Positions 35,149 through 44,060 of a DNA stretch of 64,000 nucleotides are shown here, one piece after another (position 1 is the first letter of the stretch; every line of letters starts with the position of its first letter). The stretch comes from Acidobacteriota bacterium (GTDB lineage: Bacteria > Acidobacteriota > Blastocatellia > Pyrinomonadales > Pyrinomonadaceae), in assembly GCA_023389035.1 (NCBI GenBank), contig JAEWFC010000021.1, positions 1 through 64,000 on the forward strand, written 5' to 3'. The position numbers were made by a program, and so were the translations under genes. The notes under the pieces were generated by a model that had not been told where the DNA came from, made no database searches, and saw only the letters and a list, made by a program, of their open reading frames with translations.

Positions 35149-36048
35149 TTATTGTGCCGGCGTTGCGGTCGGCGTTGCTGCCGGCGCGGCAGTTTGTGCC
35201 TGTGCCTGATTGATCACCTGGCCAACTATCGCGGCAACAGCGCTGAATATCATATTCGCCTGAGCCTTTACCTGTTCCGGATCGATCTTTTGATACTCGG
35301 TCGGGATGTTAAAGAGGTCGGGGTTGGGCGTCGTAACGATCTCGGACATCTGCGTCACCAGCCGCAGGCCTTTGTATCCCTGAACGTTCCCTGACGATTG
35401 TGCGACCGTCTCAGACCGTACGGGCAGGCCGGTTTCTTTATCGACAAGCAGGAACGAATCGGTCTCTACGGTCCCGGCCTGCGTTTGTGTGTTCGTCGCT
35501 GACTCATAAGTGTATTTTGTCGTCTGGCGTCCGTTGATCATCTCATCGCCGACTAACCGGACTCCCGGAGCACGTTTCACTTGCTCAACGATCTGTGAAG
35601 GCAGCAGCAGGTTTCGGATCTCGAATCCGACAGCGTCTCGTGTGAGCTCGGCATACTGGCGTCGATTTGGCAACACGATGTAGTTCATCGATCCTTTTTC
35701 GAGGTATATGACCCGCTCGCCGTTCGGCAACGCAAATTCCATCGCTCGGTCATTCCCCATACGCGCAACGTTCGCCCCGATAGTCGGCATCGTCGCTTTC
35801 TGGGCTTCACCGATCGTTTCAAGCGAAAGCTGGACCTTGCCCTGATATTGCTCCGGCTCACGAGCATCAACGACCGACGAAGCGGCAGTGTTTGAATTTG
35901 AATTGTTAGCCGCGGTATTTACATTTGTATTAACGTTTGTGTTAACCGGCCGGTTAGTCATGTTGCCGTCGGGGTTTGCCCCGCAGCCTGCGAGGAATGC
36001 CGTACAAAACAACCCGAGTGATAGATTCCGAATGTTTGAGATCTGCAT
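35149..36048 (-). CDS. DUF4412-like lipoprotein
   Basis: The 299-residue product has lipobox FLAGC at about residue 22, then an Asn/Thr-rich linker (NVNTNVNTAANNSNSNT) typical of this phylum's lipoproteins. The body resembles LolA/DUF4412-like beta folds: RAMEFALPNGERVIYLEKG, NYIVLPNRRQYAELT, and GRQTTKYTYES. Such proteins are outer-envelope lipoproteins that may bind lipids. The C-terminal 30 residues are Ala/Thr/Pro repeats. First gene of the 36048-33944 group. Confidence 0.7.
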   Translation of the reverse strand: MQISNIRNLSLGLFCTAFLAGCGANPDGNMTNRPVNTNVNTNVNTAANNSNSNTAASSVVDAREPEQYQGKVQLSLETIGEAQKATMPTIGANVARMGNDRAMEFALPNGERVIYLEKGSMNYIVLPNRRQYAELTRDAVGFEIRNLLLPSQIVEQVKRAPGVRLVGDEMINGRQTTKYTYESATNTQTQAGTVETDSFLLVDKETGLPVRSETVAQSSGNVQGYKGLRLVTQMSEIVTTPNPDLFNIPTEYQKIDPEQVKAQANMIFSAVAAIVGQVINQAQAQTAAPAATPTATPAQ

Positions 36049-36117
36049 AACTGTGCTCCTTCTTGTTATGAACTGAATTGATACACTACCTTATCAAACC
36101 GAGATAGTGTGCAACAG

Positions 36118-38532
36118 CTATGCCGATTCCAGGCGGGCAAACTTCTCGATCAGCTTTTTCTGTCCGAAGCCTGGAAAGCTGACCGTCAGCTTTACGTTAT
36201 CGCCGCTTCCTTCGCGACGCAGGACCAGTCCCTTACCGTATTTTTCATGCCGAACGTGCGAACCGGGAACAAACTTCCCCTCATCCGCGGGCGGCTTCCT
36301 TTCCGTCGAGGCCGCAGCCTTTAAGCGGCCGAAGCTTGTGAGCGAATCTTTATCATCCGGATCACCGCCTCTAGCCGACGCTTCAGAACTCTGGGCGTCG
36401 CCGCCGTCACGCCGTTTAAAGAATTCCATCACTGCTTCGGCAGAATTGTACGTCTTCCCGGCAAATGGCTTTTTCGGCTTGGGTTTGGGCAATTCCCCGC
36501 GTAACGCCGCGGCGGCCATCTTATTTGACTGAGTGGTAGAACTCCGTGCGAACGATAGCCACGATGAACCGTAGGAGAGGTCCTCGATCAGTTCGAGCGG
36601 AAGTTCGTTCAGGAACTGTGAAGGCTCGGCCGCCATATCCTCGCCAAAGACCCTCCGCCGCATAGCATGCGTTACATAAAGAGTCTTCTCGGCACGCGTT
36701 ATCGCGACGTATGCCAAGCGTCTTTCTTCTTCGAGCTCCTTCGGATCATTGATGCTTCGGGAGTGCGGGAACACTCCATCCTCAAGCCCGGCGAGAAATA
36801 CAGTATCGAATTCCAGCCCTTTCGCAGAGTGCACTGTCATCAGCGTAACAGGAGCGTTACGGTCATATTGGTCCGCATCCGACGTAAGTGCGGCGTGGTC
36901 GATGAAGTCTCTCAGGCCTGCTTCGGGCATTCGGTCATAATCGGCTGCGGCATTGACCAATTCCTCAAGGTTCTCCAGGCGAGCCTCCGCTTCATCAGTA
37001 TTTTCTGATCGTAGCATTAGCGAGTACCCGCTATCATCGATGGCAGAGATCACCACGTCCGTGACCTTTCGGTCTGTGGTCTGCGTCTCTTTTGCCTTTT
37101 CCGTAAGTGCGAGAATGACGCGGCGAAAGGCCCGCATCGCATCTTTGGCCCTATTCGTAAGTTCGTTGGGAAAGCTTGAACCCGGATCGGTGAGTTCACC
37201 TAGAGCCTGCCAAAGCGATGTACCGCGAACGCGTGCGGCTGACTGCAGAGCGTCGAGCGATGTCTTTCCGAGACCGCGAGCCGGTGTGTTTATTACGCGT
37301 AGCAGAGCAATATCGTCATCGGGGTTCAGAGCAAGCTTTAGGTACGCAATAATGTCCTTTACTTCCTGACGCTCGTAGAACGAGAAACCGCCGACGATGT
37401 TGTAATCGATACGCATCCGCCGGAGAGCTTCTTCGAAAACGCGCGATTGTGCGTTTGTCCGGTAAAGCACGGCAAATCGCTGATTCGCATTTCGCCGAAG
37501 ATGCTCTTCGATCTTCGAAGCGACAAAACGCCCTTCGCCGTCTGCGTCCGATGCCTGAAAGTAAAAGATACGTTCGCCGCCGGGGTTTGCCGTCCAAAGC
37601 TTCTTTTTCTTCTGATTTACGTTGTTTTCGATGATTGCGTGTGCCGCATCGAGTATCGTCTGGGTCGATCGGTAATTTTGTTCGAGTAGGATCGCCTTAG
37701 CGTTGGGAAAATGCTGCTCAAAGTCGAGGATGTTCCTGATGTCAGCTTGCCTGAAGCCGTAGATGCTCTGAGCGTCGTCGCCGACCACACAGATGTTCTG
37801 CTGCTTTTGCGTAAGAAACTTCATCAGGTCTAGCTGCAATTGATTAGTGTCCTGATATTCATCGACGAGGATGTATTTGTAGCGGTCGTTATACTTCTCA
37901 CGCACCTCAGGCGATTTACGAAGCAGATCCACCGTCTTGATCAGGAGATCATCGAAATCAAGCGCGTTGGCCTGCTTTAGCCGCTGCTCGTACATTCGAT
38001 AGACCTTTGCGATCGCCGCACGCTTTTCGTCGGTCTGTTCGATACGCGACGTAAATGCGTCGACACTCTCGTTGCGGTTCTTCGCAGTGCTTATCGATGA
38101 ACGGACGACGCGTGGGATGATCTGCTTTTCATCCATCCCGAGGTCCTTGATACACGCTTTGATGACTTTCTGAGAGTCGTCCGTATCGTAGATCGTGAAA
38201 CTCCGCTTGTAGCCTTCATTGAGAGCTTCTATGTCTTGGCGAAGAATCCGCACACACAAGCTATGGAAGGTTGAGATCAGCGGGAAAGAGTTCAACCGAA
38301 GGCCCTTTAGTAGTTCCTGTATCCGCTGGCGCATCTCGCCTGCGGCCTTATTCGTAAAGGTCACGGCCAGAATACTATGCGGCTCGACGTGCTTTTCAGC
38401 TATCAAATAGGCGATGCGCACCGTAATGACGCGCGTTTTGCCGGAACCGGCACCTGCGAGCACAAGGAGCGGCCCTTCTGTGGTTGTTACTGCCTCGACC
38501 TGTTGTGGGTTGAGTGAAGAAAGAATTTCCAT
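36118..38532 (-). CDS. UvrD/PcrA-type ATP-dependent DNA helicase
   Basis: The 804-residue product shows the superfamily 1 helicase motifs in order: I GPLLVLAGAGSGKTRV, Ia FTNKAAGEM, II VDEYQDTN, III GDDAQSIYGFR, IV LEQNYRS, V VTLMTVHSAKGLEFD and VI YVAITRAEK. The C-terminus has the Tudor-like PcrA tail (SHVRHEKYGKGLVLRREG). It unwinds DNA 3'-5' in nucleotide-excision and mismatch repair and removes stalled polymerase. Length and tail favour PcrA over Rep. Confidence 0.95.
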   Translation of the reverse strand: MEILSSLNPQQVEAVTTTEGPLLVLAGAGSGKTRVITVRIAYLIAEKHVEPHSILAVTFTNKAAGEMRQRIQELLKGLRLNSFPLISTFHSLCVRILRQDIEALNEGYKRSFTIYDTDDSQKVIKACIKDLGMDEKQIIPRVVRSSISTAKNRNESVDAFTSRIEQTDEKRAAIAKVYRMYEQRLKQANALDFDDLLIKTVDLLRKSPEVREKYNDRYKYILVDEYQDTNQLQLDLMKFLTQKQQNICVVGDDAQSIYGFRQADIRNILDFEQHFPNAKAILLEQNYRSTQTILDAAHAIIENNVNQKKKKLWTANPGGERIFYFQASDADGEGRFVASKIEEHLRRNANQRFAVLYRTNAQSRVFEEALRRMRIDYNIVGGFSFYERQEVKDIIAYLKLALNPDDDIALLRVINTPARGLGKTSLDALQSAARVRGTSLWQALGELTDPGSSFPNELTNRAKDAMRAFRRVILALTEKAKETQTTDRKVTDVVISAIDDSGYSLMLRSENTDEAEARLENLEELVNAAADYDRMPEAGLRDFIDHAALTSDADQYDRNAPVTLMTVHSAKGLEFDTVFLAGLEDGVFPHSRSINDPKELEEERRLAYVAITRAEKTLYVTHAMRRRVFGEDMAAEPSQFLNELPLELIEDLSYGSSWLSFARSSTTQSNKMAAAALRGELPKPKPKKPFAGKTYNSAEAVMEFFKRRDGGDAQSSEASARGGDPDDKDSLTSFGRLKAAASTERKPPADEGKFVPGSHVRHEKYGKGLVLRREGSGDNVKLTVSFPGFGQKKLIEKFARLESA

Positions 38533-38590
38533 TGGCTAACTCGAAACTTCAATGTTAGCAGATGGAGATGCTCGGCGTTAGCCTCGCCGG

Positions 38591-39142
38591 CTATTTGATC
38601 AAAGCCTGGATCTCTTTGAATTTTTCGTGACGTGAACTGCCCATCAGTTCGAAAAGCGCCATCTCGGCGGATGAAGGGATCACGCCTAATGAGGTCATCC
38701 TTGCGATCCCTGCCTGTTTATCGTGCTCGTAGCGAGAAGCGACGCAATCCATCAGCACATGGGTCTCGATAGCCTTATGAACGAGGTCCTGAGCGGTCTG
38801 CATGACGCAGATATGTGTCTCAACGCCGCAGAGTATCACCTTCGGCGTGCGCGTAGCGCTGATGGTCCGCTCAAAGTCTTCGCACTTGAATGAGCTGAAA
38901 GTCGTCTTGTCGATAAACTTTGCGTCGTCGGGCAAACTGAGCATTATCTCTTCTGCGGTTCGGCCCAGGCCCTGCGGATATTGTTCAGTGATGATAATGG
39001 GCAGTCCGAGCGTGGCGAATCCCCTAACAGCGATCGCGATCCGTGAGGCGATCGATGCGAAATCAGGGATCGCAGTTCGAAAAGCTTCCTGAAGGTCTAC
39101 GACGACCAGACAGGCTTCATTCTGATTTATCGCTGTTTCCAT
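38591..39142 (-). CDS. Isochorismatase-family cysteine hydrolase
   Basis: The 183-residue product contains the triad of the family: Asp in LVVVDLQEAF, Lys in FIDKTTFSSF and Cys in VILCGVETHICVMQTAQDL, where the catalytic Cys is the one in HICV. Members hydrolyse isochorismate, nicotinamide and similar amides; the substrate here is not clear. The ATG lies inside the preceding small membrane-protein gene (26-base overlap). Confidence 0.88.
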   Translation of the reverse strand: METAINQNEACLVVVDLQEAFRTAIPDFASIASRIAIAVRGFATLGLPIIITEQYPQGLGRTAEEIMLSLPDDAKFIDKTTFSSFKCEDFERTISATRTPKVILCGVETHICVMQTAQDLVHKAIETHVLMDCVASRYEHDKQAGIARMTSLGVIPSSAEMALFELMGSSRHEKFKEIQALIK

Positions 39143-39296
39143 TATCGGTGACGCCAGGGGCCGCTTCTCGATCCTTTTGCCGCATTTCCTTTTTGTACTG
39201 CCTCACGAAAAAGAAAACTGCGGCGAAGCTGATGATCAAGATCAGCAGCATCATCGCCGCAATGAAATAGATCTCAGCAGTTGCAGAACCGGGCAT
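39117..39296 (-). CDS. Small single-span membrane protein, 59 aa
   Basis: This short frame runs from ATG 39296 to TGA at 39117-39119. It encodes 59 residues with one hydrophobic helix (IYFIAAMMLLILIISFAAVF), a basic stretch (VRQYKKEMRQKDRE) and a polar tail. This is the plain layout of a membrane anchor protein with its C-terminus in the cytoplasm. It overlaps the start of the isochorismatase gene by 26 bases and shares its strand, so they are likely co-transcribed. Function unknown; the short size makes the call tentative. Confidence 0.5.
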   Translation of the reverse strand: MPGSATAEIYFIAAMMLLILIISFAAVFFFVRQYKKEMRQKDREAAPGVTDNGNSDKSE

Positions 39297-39350
39297 TAAT
39301 GAAGTTTAGATCGGTGCCGAACAACTTTCAAGTTGCTCCGAAAAGCGTAT

Positions 39351-39791
39351 CTAGTGCGGTGCCTCGCCGGCAGGAAGGGAGTGCGGAGCGTCACCCTCAA
39401 GTAGCCGACGATAAAGTTCCGGGATCGTCCGAACCTTTTTATCCTTGTCGGTCACGACATGCAGCGTTTCGCCCTCGGCGATCACTTCTCCGTCCGCAGG
39501 CCGCACGACCTCGTAGATAAACCGTATCGAGCGGCTGCGAAGCTCCTGCATCTTTGATCTAACGATCAAGAGGTCCTCGTAAAAAGCCGGTGATTTGTAC
39601 CTGATGTAGGATTCGGCAACGATCATCAGAGCGTTGTCGGCTTCCATCTGGATGTATGAAAACCCGCGTGCACGACAGAGATCGCTGCGCCCCGTCTCGA
39701 ACCAGATGAGGTAGTTCGAATGATGGACAATGCCCATCTTATCGGTTTCGGCATATCGGACGCGGATCTCGGTTTCGTGCCAGCCGTCCAT
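39351..39791 (-). CDS. Acyl-CoA thioesterase, YbgC/4HBT family
   Basis: The 146-residue product is a hot-dog fold thioesterase: RVRYAETDKMGIVHHSNYLIW contains the catalytic Asp of the family (YAETDxMGxVHHxxY). It also has FETGRSDLCR with the conserved Arg and RIRFIYEVV-like strands. YbgC-type enzymes hydrolyse acyl-CoA and, in some bacteria, work with the Tol-Pal system. No tol genes are adjacent. It follows a tRNA gene by about 20 bases. Confidence 0.9.
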   Translation of the reverse strand: MDGWHETEIRVRYAETDKMGIVHHSNYLIWFETGRSDLCRARGFSYIQMEADNALMIVAESYIRYKSPAFYEDLLIVRSKMQELRSRSIRFIYEVVRPADGEVIAEGETLHVVTDKDKKVRTIPELYRRLLEGDAPHSLPAGEAPH

Positions 39792-39811
39792 ATAAGGAAA
39801 GATAAAAGAAT

Positions 39812-39885
39812 TGGCTGGGAGACAGGGATTCGAACCCCGATAGGCAGATCCAGAGACTGCAGTCCTACCATTAGACGATCTCCCA
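39812..39885 (-). tRNA. tRNA-Gln (anticodon CTG)
   Basis: The cloverleaf has acceptor TGGGAGA/TCTCCCA starting with the weak T1-A72 pair, discriminator G and encoded CCA, which are the glutamine identity features. The anticodon stem encloses loop CTCTGGA, anticodon CTG, reading CAG codons. Confidence 0.95.
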
Positions 39886-39974
39886 GCGTTATTATTAATT
39901 TACGTTCCAGAAATGGCCGTGTCAAATCTCAGCCGCTTTGCGGTTAATGCTATGCACTGGCAGAATAAAGACTT

Positions 39975-40433
39975 ATGTCCGCACCGAAAGACATTATCAA
40001 TAACCGGCAGGCTTACCATGAGTATCACATCCTGGATAAGTTCGAAGCCGGTGCTGTCCTGCTCGGAACGGAGGTCAAAAGCATTATGGCGGGACGTATC
40101 CAGTTAAAGGATTCGTATGTTTCGGTAAAAGACGGTGAGGTATGGCTGCTCAACGCTCACATTTCCCCATATTCACATGGAAACAAGCAGAATCACGAGC
40201 CCTTGCGGACGCGAAAGCTGCTCTTGCACCGAAAAGAGATCGAAAAGCTTGAAAAAGAGACCACGCAAAAAGGCATGACGCTTGTCGTCACGGCGATCTA
40301 CTGGAAGAACGGCCGGATCAAGTTCGAGATCGGCGTCGCTAAAGGCAAGAAACTCTATGACAAACGGGCAACCGAGATGCAAAAAACGGTCGAGAAAGAG
40401 ACCCGTCAACAGTTGAAAGAACGGTTGATATAA
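39975..40433 (+). CDS. smpB: SsrA-binding protein SmpB
   Basis: The 152-residue product carries NRQAYHEYHILDKFEAGAVL, LGTEVKSIMAGRIQLKDSYV and the basic C-terminal KLYDKRATEMQKTVEK tail. SmpB brings tmRNA to stalled ribosomes for trans-translation. I do not see the ssrA gene itself in the window. pepA follows after 57 bases. Confidence 0.96.
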   Translation: MSAPKDIINNRQAYHEYHILDKFEAGAVLLGTEVKSIMAGRIQLKDSYVSVKDGEVWLLNAHISPYSHGNKQNHEPLRTRKLLLHRKEIEKLEKETTQKGMTLVVTAIYWKNGRIKFEIGVAKGKKLYDKRATEMQKTVEKETRQQLKERLI

Positions 40434-40490
40434 GTTATAGATATTACACACGTTTCTCCACTCATAAACGAAACTTATACAGAGGTATTG

Positions 40491-41987
40491 ATGGAATCCC
40501 AAGGAATATCAGAGCGTTTTACGGAAGCATCTGTCGATGCATTGGCCGTTGCAGTTTTCAAAGGCGAAAAATCGTCGGTTGACGATCTTAGAGAGCTCGA
40601 CAGTTTATCCGGCGGACATATCGCGGCAGCGATCAAATCGGAAGAATTCAAAGGCGATACCGGCGAGACCGCATTGATCAGGCTCTCGCCAAAAGGAAAG
40701 GCCCGAGCGTCAAAGCTTCTCCTCATAGGCTGCGGCGATCGAAATGAATATCGAGCGAGCGATGTTGCTATCGCCGCAGGGACCGCGACCCGCTATTTGC
40801 GTAAGGCAAATGTGCGATCGTTCGCTTTCTTTCCCAGATTTTCCGCAGACGCTGTCGGAGCCGCTCAAAACACCATACAGGGAGCCATCACAAGCCAATT
40901 CGAGCTCGACAAGTACAAGACCAAGGATAAGAACACGAAGTCGGTCGACCGCGTCGTGGTTTATGTCCCCGGAGCGTCACCAAACGACTTGAAACGCGGT
41001 GTCGCACAAGGAACTGCCATCGGGGAATCGATGAATTTCACGCGCGATCTGGCAAATGAACCTCCAAACATTCTTCAGCCGACGGAGATGGCCCGCCGCG
41101 CACATGTGATGGCAAAAGAGGTCGGGCTCAAGTGCGAAATTCTTGACGAGGCGAAAATGCAGAAACTCGGCATGGGATCGCTTCTTAGTGTCTCGCTCGG
41201 ATCGGAACAGCCGGCAAAACTCATCGTTCTCAAATACACACCAGCGAAACCGGCCAAAAAACAAGGACTTCTCGCATTGGTAGGCAAGGGCATCACATTC
41301 GATACCGGCGGTATTTCCCTGAAGCCCGGCGAAAACATGGATGCGATGAAATATGACATGTCCGGCGGTGCGACCGTGCTCGGAACGATGCGTGCTATCG
41401 GATTGCTGAAGCCGTCCATCCCCGTCTTGGGAATCGTTGCAGCGGTCGAGAACATGCCGGACGGAAAAGCTTCACGTCCTGCCGACGTTGTGACCGCCAT
41501 GAACGGCAAGACGATCGAGATCTTGAATACCGATGCCGAAGGTCGCCTGATATTGGCTGACGCGGTCGCCTATGCCGAAAGGCTCGGTGCAACCGAGATC
41601 GTTGATATGGCAACACTCACGGGTGCTGTGATAATCGCCCTCGGCGGTGAGAACACCGGCATCATGGGTAATGATCAAGAGCTGGTCGACAAGATAATCG
41701 ATTGCGGTAAGGAGGAAGGTGAAGGTTTCTGGCAGCTTCCGCTCGGTGCCGAATACAGCAAGCAGATCAAGTCTGACATAGCCGATATTAAGAACATCGG
41801 ACCGCGTGGAAAGGCCGGCACAATAATGGGAGCCGTCTTCATTCAGGAGTTCGTCGATAAAGCGAAATGGGCACATCTCGATATCGCCGGGACCGCATGG
41901 AATGACACGGTCAGGCCGCATCAGGCAAAGGGCCCTACAGGTGTCGCAATACGTTCCCTGCTCCGGCTTGTCGAGCGTTCGCAATAG
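40491..41987 (+). CDS. pepA: Leucyl aminopeptidase, M17 family
   Basis: I use ATG 40491 (498 residues) behind AGAGG; a TTG one codon earlier is not needed. The M17 catalytic part shows GKGITFDTGGISLKPGENMDAMKYDMSGGA with metal ligands and NTDAEGRLILADAVAYAERL, the family signature. The enzyme is a hexameric zinc/manganese aminopeptidase of the cytoplasm that trims peptides and helps glutathione turnover. A strong terminator follows. Confidence 0.95.
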   Translation: MESQGISERFTEASVDALAVAVFKGEKSSVDDLRELDSLSGGHIAAAIKSEEFKGDTGETALIRLSPKGKARASKLLLIGCGDRNEYRASDVAIAAGTATRYLRKANVRSFAFFPRFSADAVGAAQNTIQGAITSQFELDKYKTKDKNTKSVDRVVVYVPGASPNDLKRGVAQGTAIGESMNFTRDLANEPPNILQPTEMARRAHVMAKEVGLKCEILDEAKMQKLGMGSLLSVSLGSEQPAKLIVLKYTPAKPAKKQGLLALVGKGITFDTGGISLKPGENMDAMKYDMSGGATVLGTMRAIGLLKPSIPVLGIVAAVENMPDGKASRPADVVTAMNGKTIEILNTDAEGRLILADAVAYAERLGATEIVDMATLTGAVIIALGGENTGIMGNDQELVDKIIDCGKEEGEGFWQLPLGAEYSKQIKSDIADIKNIGPRGKAGTIMGAVFIQEFVDKAKWAHLDIAGTAWNDTVRPHQAKGPTGVAIRSLLRLVERSQ

Positions 41988-42011
41988 ACAAAACCGAAAA
42001 TAAACCTTACT

Positions 42012-42043
42012 ATTGGCTGGTATTTTTACCGGCCAATTTTTTT
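42012..42043 (+). terminator. Intrinsic terminator of pepA
   Basis: ATTGGCTGGT (42012-42021) pairs with ACCGGCCAAT (42028-42037) with one G-T pair and a 6-base loop, followed by six T. Confidence 0.9.
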
Positions 42044-42131
42044 GGCAATTTCCACCCTATTTTTCGTCTATTTGTTTGTGCATCGTGTAACGCGGCGATG
42101 TGCGAAAGCTATACCTGAACTCGAAGCTTCA

Positions 42132-42992
42132 ATGAGCCGTAATTCGATAAATCTCTTGATCGCTGTCGGAGCCTTGCTTTTGGTTACGGCATGTTTCTGC
42201 CGGTCGGATCGTCCTGACGGTCCGGCCACTCGTGACGAACCATCCGGTTCAAGTCCTTCTGAAAGCAAACGGGGCTCGAATAGCGAGCGTGCAGATTCCG
42301 GCGATTTCAAGGTCGAATATCTCGACATCACAACCCCGCGATACATAGAGATCGACCGGCAGGTCAAGGACGAGAATTTGCTGCCTGACGCAGCCGATCA
42401 GCTAAACGCCGCGCTCAGCCTACCGCACGATATAACGATGCGGACCAAGGACTGTAACGACATCAACGCGTATTACGATCCCCGTGACCGCTCCATCACG
42501 ATGTGCTACGAGCTGATGGAGTATTTCTACAAGACATTCAAGAGCGACGGCCGCAGCGACCGCGAGGCTTACGAAAAGATGTTCAGCGCCGTGCGATTCG
42601 TATTTCTGCACGAGATAGGGCACGCTCTGATCGATGCGTATAAGCTCCCGATCATGGGCGGTGAGGAAGATGCCGCTGACAGGTGCTCCTCGTTCATCAA
42701 CATCAAGGAGCTCGGCGACGAGGGTGTCGAAGCCGTATTCGCGGCTGCTGAGGCTTTCGCGATAGAGTCCAGGCGTGCAGGCGGAAAGCGAAACCTTGCG
42801 GACGAACACTTGCTGCAAGAGCAGCGGTTCTACAATTCGCTCTGTATGATCTACGGATCGAACCCTGCCAAATATTCCAAGATCCTTACAGAAGGGATCT
42901 TGCCGAAAGAGCGTGCCGTACGTTGTCCCAGCGAGTACCAAAAAACTGTCGACAGTTGGGTAACACTGCTGCAGCCCTGGAGAAAGTCGTAA
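42132..42992 (+). CDS. DUF4344-like metallopeptidase lipoprotein
   Basis: I start at ATG 42132 (286 residues), giving a lipoprotein signal with lipobox LVTAC; the frame opens at 42042. The body has a zinc-metallopeptidase motif HEIGH in VFLHEIGHALIDAYKLP, followed by GGEEDAAD with a likely third ligand, the layout of DUF4344 proteins. The N-terminal linker is Ser/Asp-rich. It is anchored to an envelope membrane. A second lipoprotein gene follows at 26 bases. The peptide substrate is unknown. Confidence 0.82.
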   Translation: MSRNSINLLIAVGALLLVTACFCRSDRPDGPATRDEPSGSSPSESKRGSNSERADSGDFKVEYLDITTPRYIEIDRQVKDENLLPDAADQLNAALSLPHDITMRTKDCNDINAYYDPRDRSITMCYELMEYFYKTFKSDGRSDREAYEKMFSAVRFVFLHEIGHALIDAYKLPIMGGEEDAADRCSSFINIKELGDEGVEAVFAAAEAFAIESRRAGGKRNLADEHLLQEQRFYNSLCMIYGSNPAKYSKILTEGILPKERAVRCPSEYQKTVDSWVTLLQPWRKS

Positions 42993-43018
42993 TATGTTTA
43001 ACGTAAAAGGAGCGAGAA

Positions 43019-43603
43019 ATGAACAGGTTTAGACGGCTATTGCTCGATAATGGCAATAAGGTGAATGGAGTGATCGCGATCGCGATCATCTCGCTTATAG
43101 TCTTGGGGTGCACCTGCAACAAAGATCTTGGCAATCTGGCCTCAAACACGTCGACCTCGGAAAATACTTCCGGAGATAACCCATTCGGTGATGATGCAAA
43201 GACAGGCGAAGACGGCGTTGACGGCCTTCCGGGCGAGCGCCTTACAAATGCTCTTGTAAAGGCCACGACTGCAGAGTTTGCCCAGGCGGTCAGTACGGGA
43301 GACTTTTCAAAGGTCCATGCGAACGCCTCGATAGATTTCCAGAAATCGATAGCGATCGAGCGTCTTGAGCGCGAGTTCAAACCATTCGTCGACCAGAAGA
43401 AACGCTACCTGCCGAGCCTTGCGAAACTTTCTTCGACCGAACCCGAGTATTCGCCCGAGCCGTCGCTGCGAAGCGAGCAGGGCCTCGATATTTTGGTGGT
43501 TAAGGGCAAGTTCCCAACTTCGCCGCTGGATGTCGAATTCGACTACGAGTACGTTAAACGCGGCGGCACGTGGAAGCTGCTGAAGCTCGTCGTGAAAATG
43601 TAG
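43019..43603 (+). CDS. Lipoprotein of unknown function
   Basis: The ATG at 43019 has AAAGGAG just upstream. The product has 194 residues, an N-terminal hydrophobic segment with lipobox VLGC (IISLIVLGCTC), a Thr/Asp/Gly-rich linker and a C-terminal domain with helices (ERLTNALVKATTAEFAQAV) followed by strands ending in GGTWKLLKLVVK. That ending resembles DUF3887/DUF4878-like NTF2-type domains, in which the last strand is preceded by a Gly-Trp. It pairs with the metallopeptidase lipoprotein upstream. Confidence 0.7.
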   Translation: MNRFRRLLLDNGNKVNGVIAIAIISLIVLGCTCNKDLGNLASNTSTSENTSGDNPFGDDAKTGEDGVDGLPGERLTNALVKATTAEFAQAVSTGDFSKVHANASIDFQKSIAIERLEREFKPFVDQKKRYLPSLAKLSSTEPEYSPEPSLRSEQGLDILVVKGKFPTSPLDVEFDYEYVKRGGTWKLLKLVVKM

Positions 43604-43628
43604 CCGTTGCTAGGTCCTATCTAATTCG

Positions 43629-43660
43629 AAAGGCCGTCTGAAAAGGCGGCCTTTTCGTTT
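43629..43660 (+). terminator. Intrinsic terminator after lipoprotein pair
   Basis: AAAGGCCGTCT pairs with AGGCGGCCTTT across a GAAA loop (one G-T pair), followed by T residues. It starts about 26 bases past the stop at 43603. Confidence 0.85.
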
Positions 43661-43721
43661 GTTCGACTCATTGATCACCACTCGGTTTTCCGCGTTTCCT
43701 TCGTTTAACATTTCCCTTTTG

Positions 43722-43938
43722 TCACGCAGCAAATGAGTTTTTTGACGTAACAAATCGAATTTGTCTGGTGACAAATTACTTTTTTGACGTAACAAATTGA
43801 ATTTGTCTCGTGACAAATTACTTTCTTGACGTGACAAATTGAATTTGTCTGGTGACAAATTACTTTTTTGACGTAACAAATTGAATTTGTCTGGTAACAA
43901 ATTACTTTTGTGACGTAACAAATTGAATTTGTTACGGA
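43722..43938. repeat. 42-bp tandem repeats, each with a 15-base palindrome
   Basis: Four full units and a fifth partial one start at 43744, 43786, 43828, 43870 and 43912, exactly 42 bases apart, with a degenerate unit before the first. Each holds a 7-1-7 dyad ACAAATTGAATTTGT (43750, 43792, 43834, 43876, 43918; the first has one change). The rest of the unit includes GACAAATTACTTTTTT. On the minus strand the array can be read as heptad-like protein (DKFNLLRQKSNLSP), but no ATG with ribosome-binding site precedes it. It lies between a terminator and the sucC gene. Confidence 0.85.
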
Positions 43939-44060
43939 ACAATAATGCTCTCTTCGCAGTGAGTGGCCAGAATCTTATGGCTCCTTACGGGAGATGCCCG
44001 ACGGGACGGACTTTTGCTTTTTAGGCCGGTCACGGATAAAATTTCCCTTTTAATTAACCT

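Noticed and set aside
43722..43938. CRISPR array
   Set aside because: The units are contiguous copies with no variable spacers and no cas genes are nearby.
43610..43942. 110-codon minus-strand frame through the 42-bp repeats
   Set aside because: The start would be TTG without a ribosome-binding site, and the sequence is explained by the repeat period being a multiple of three. Not fully excluded.
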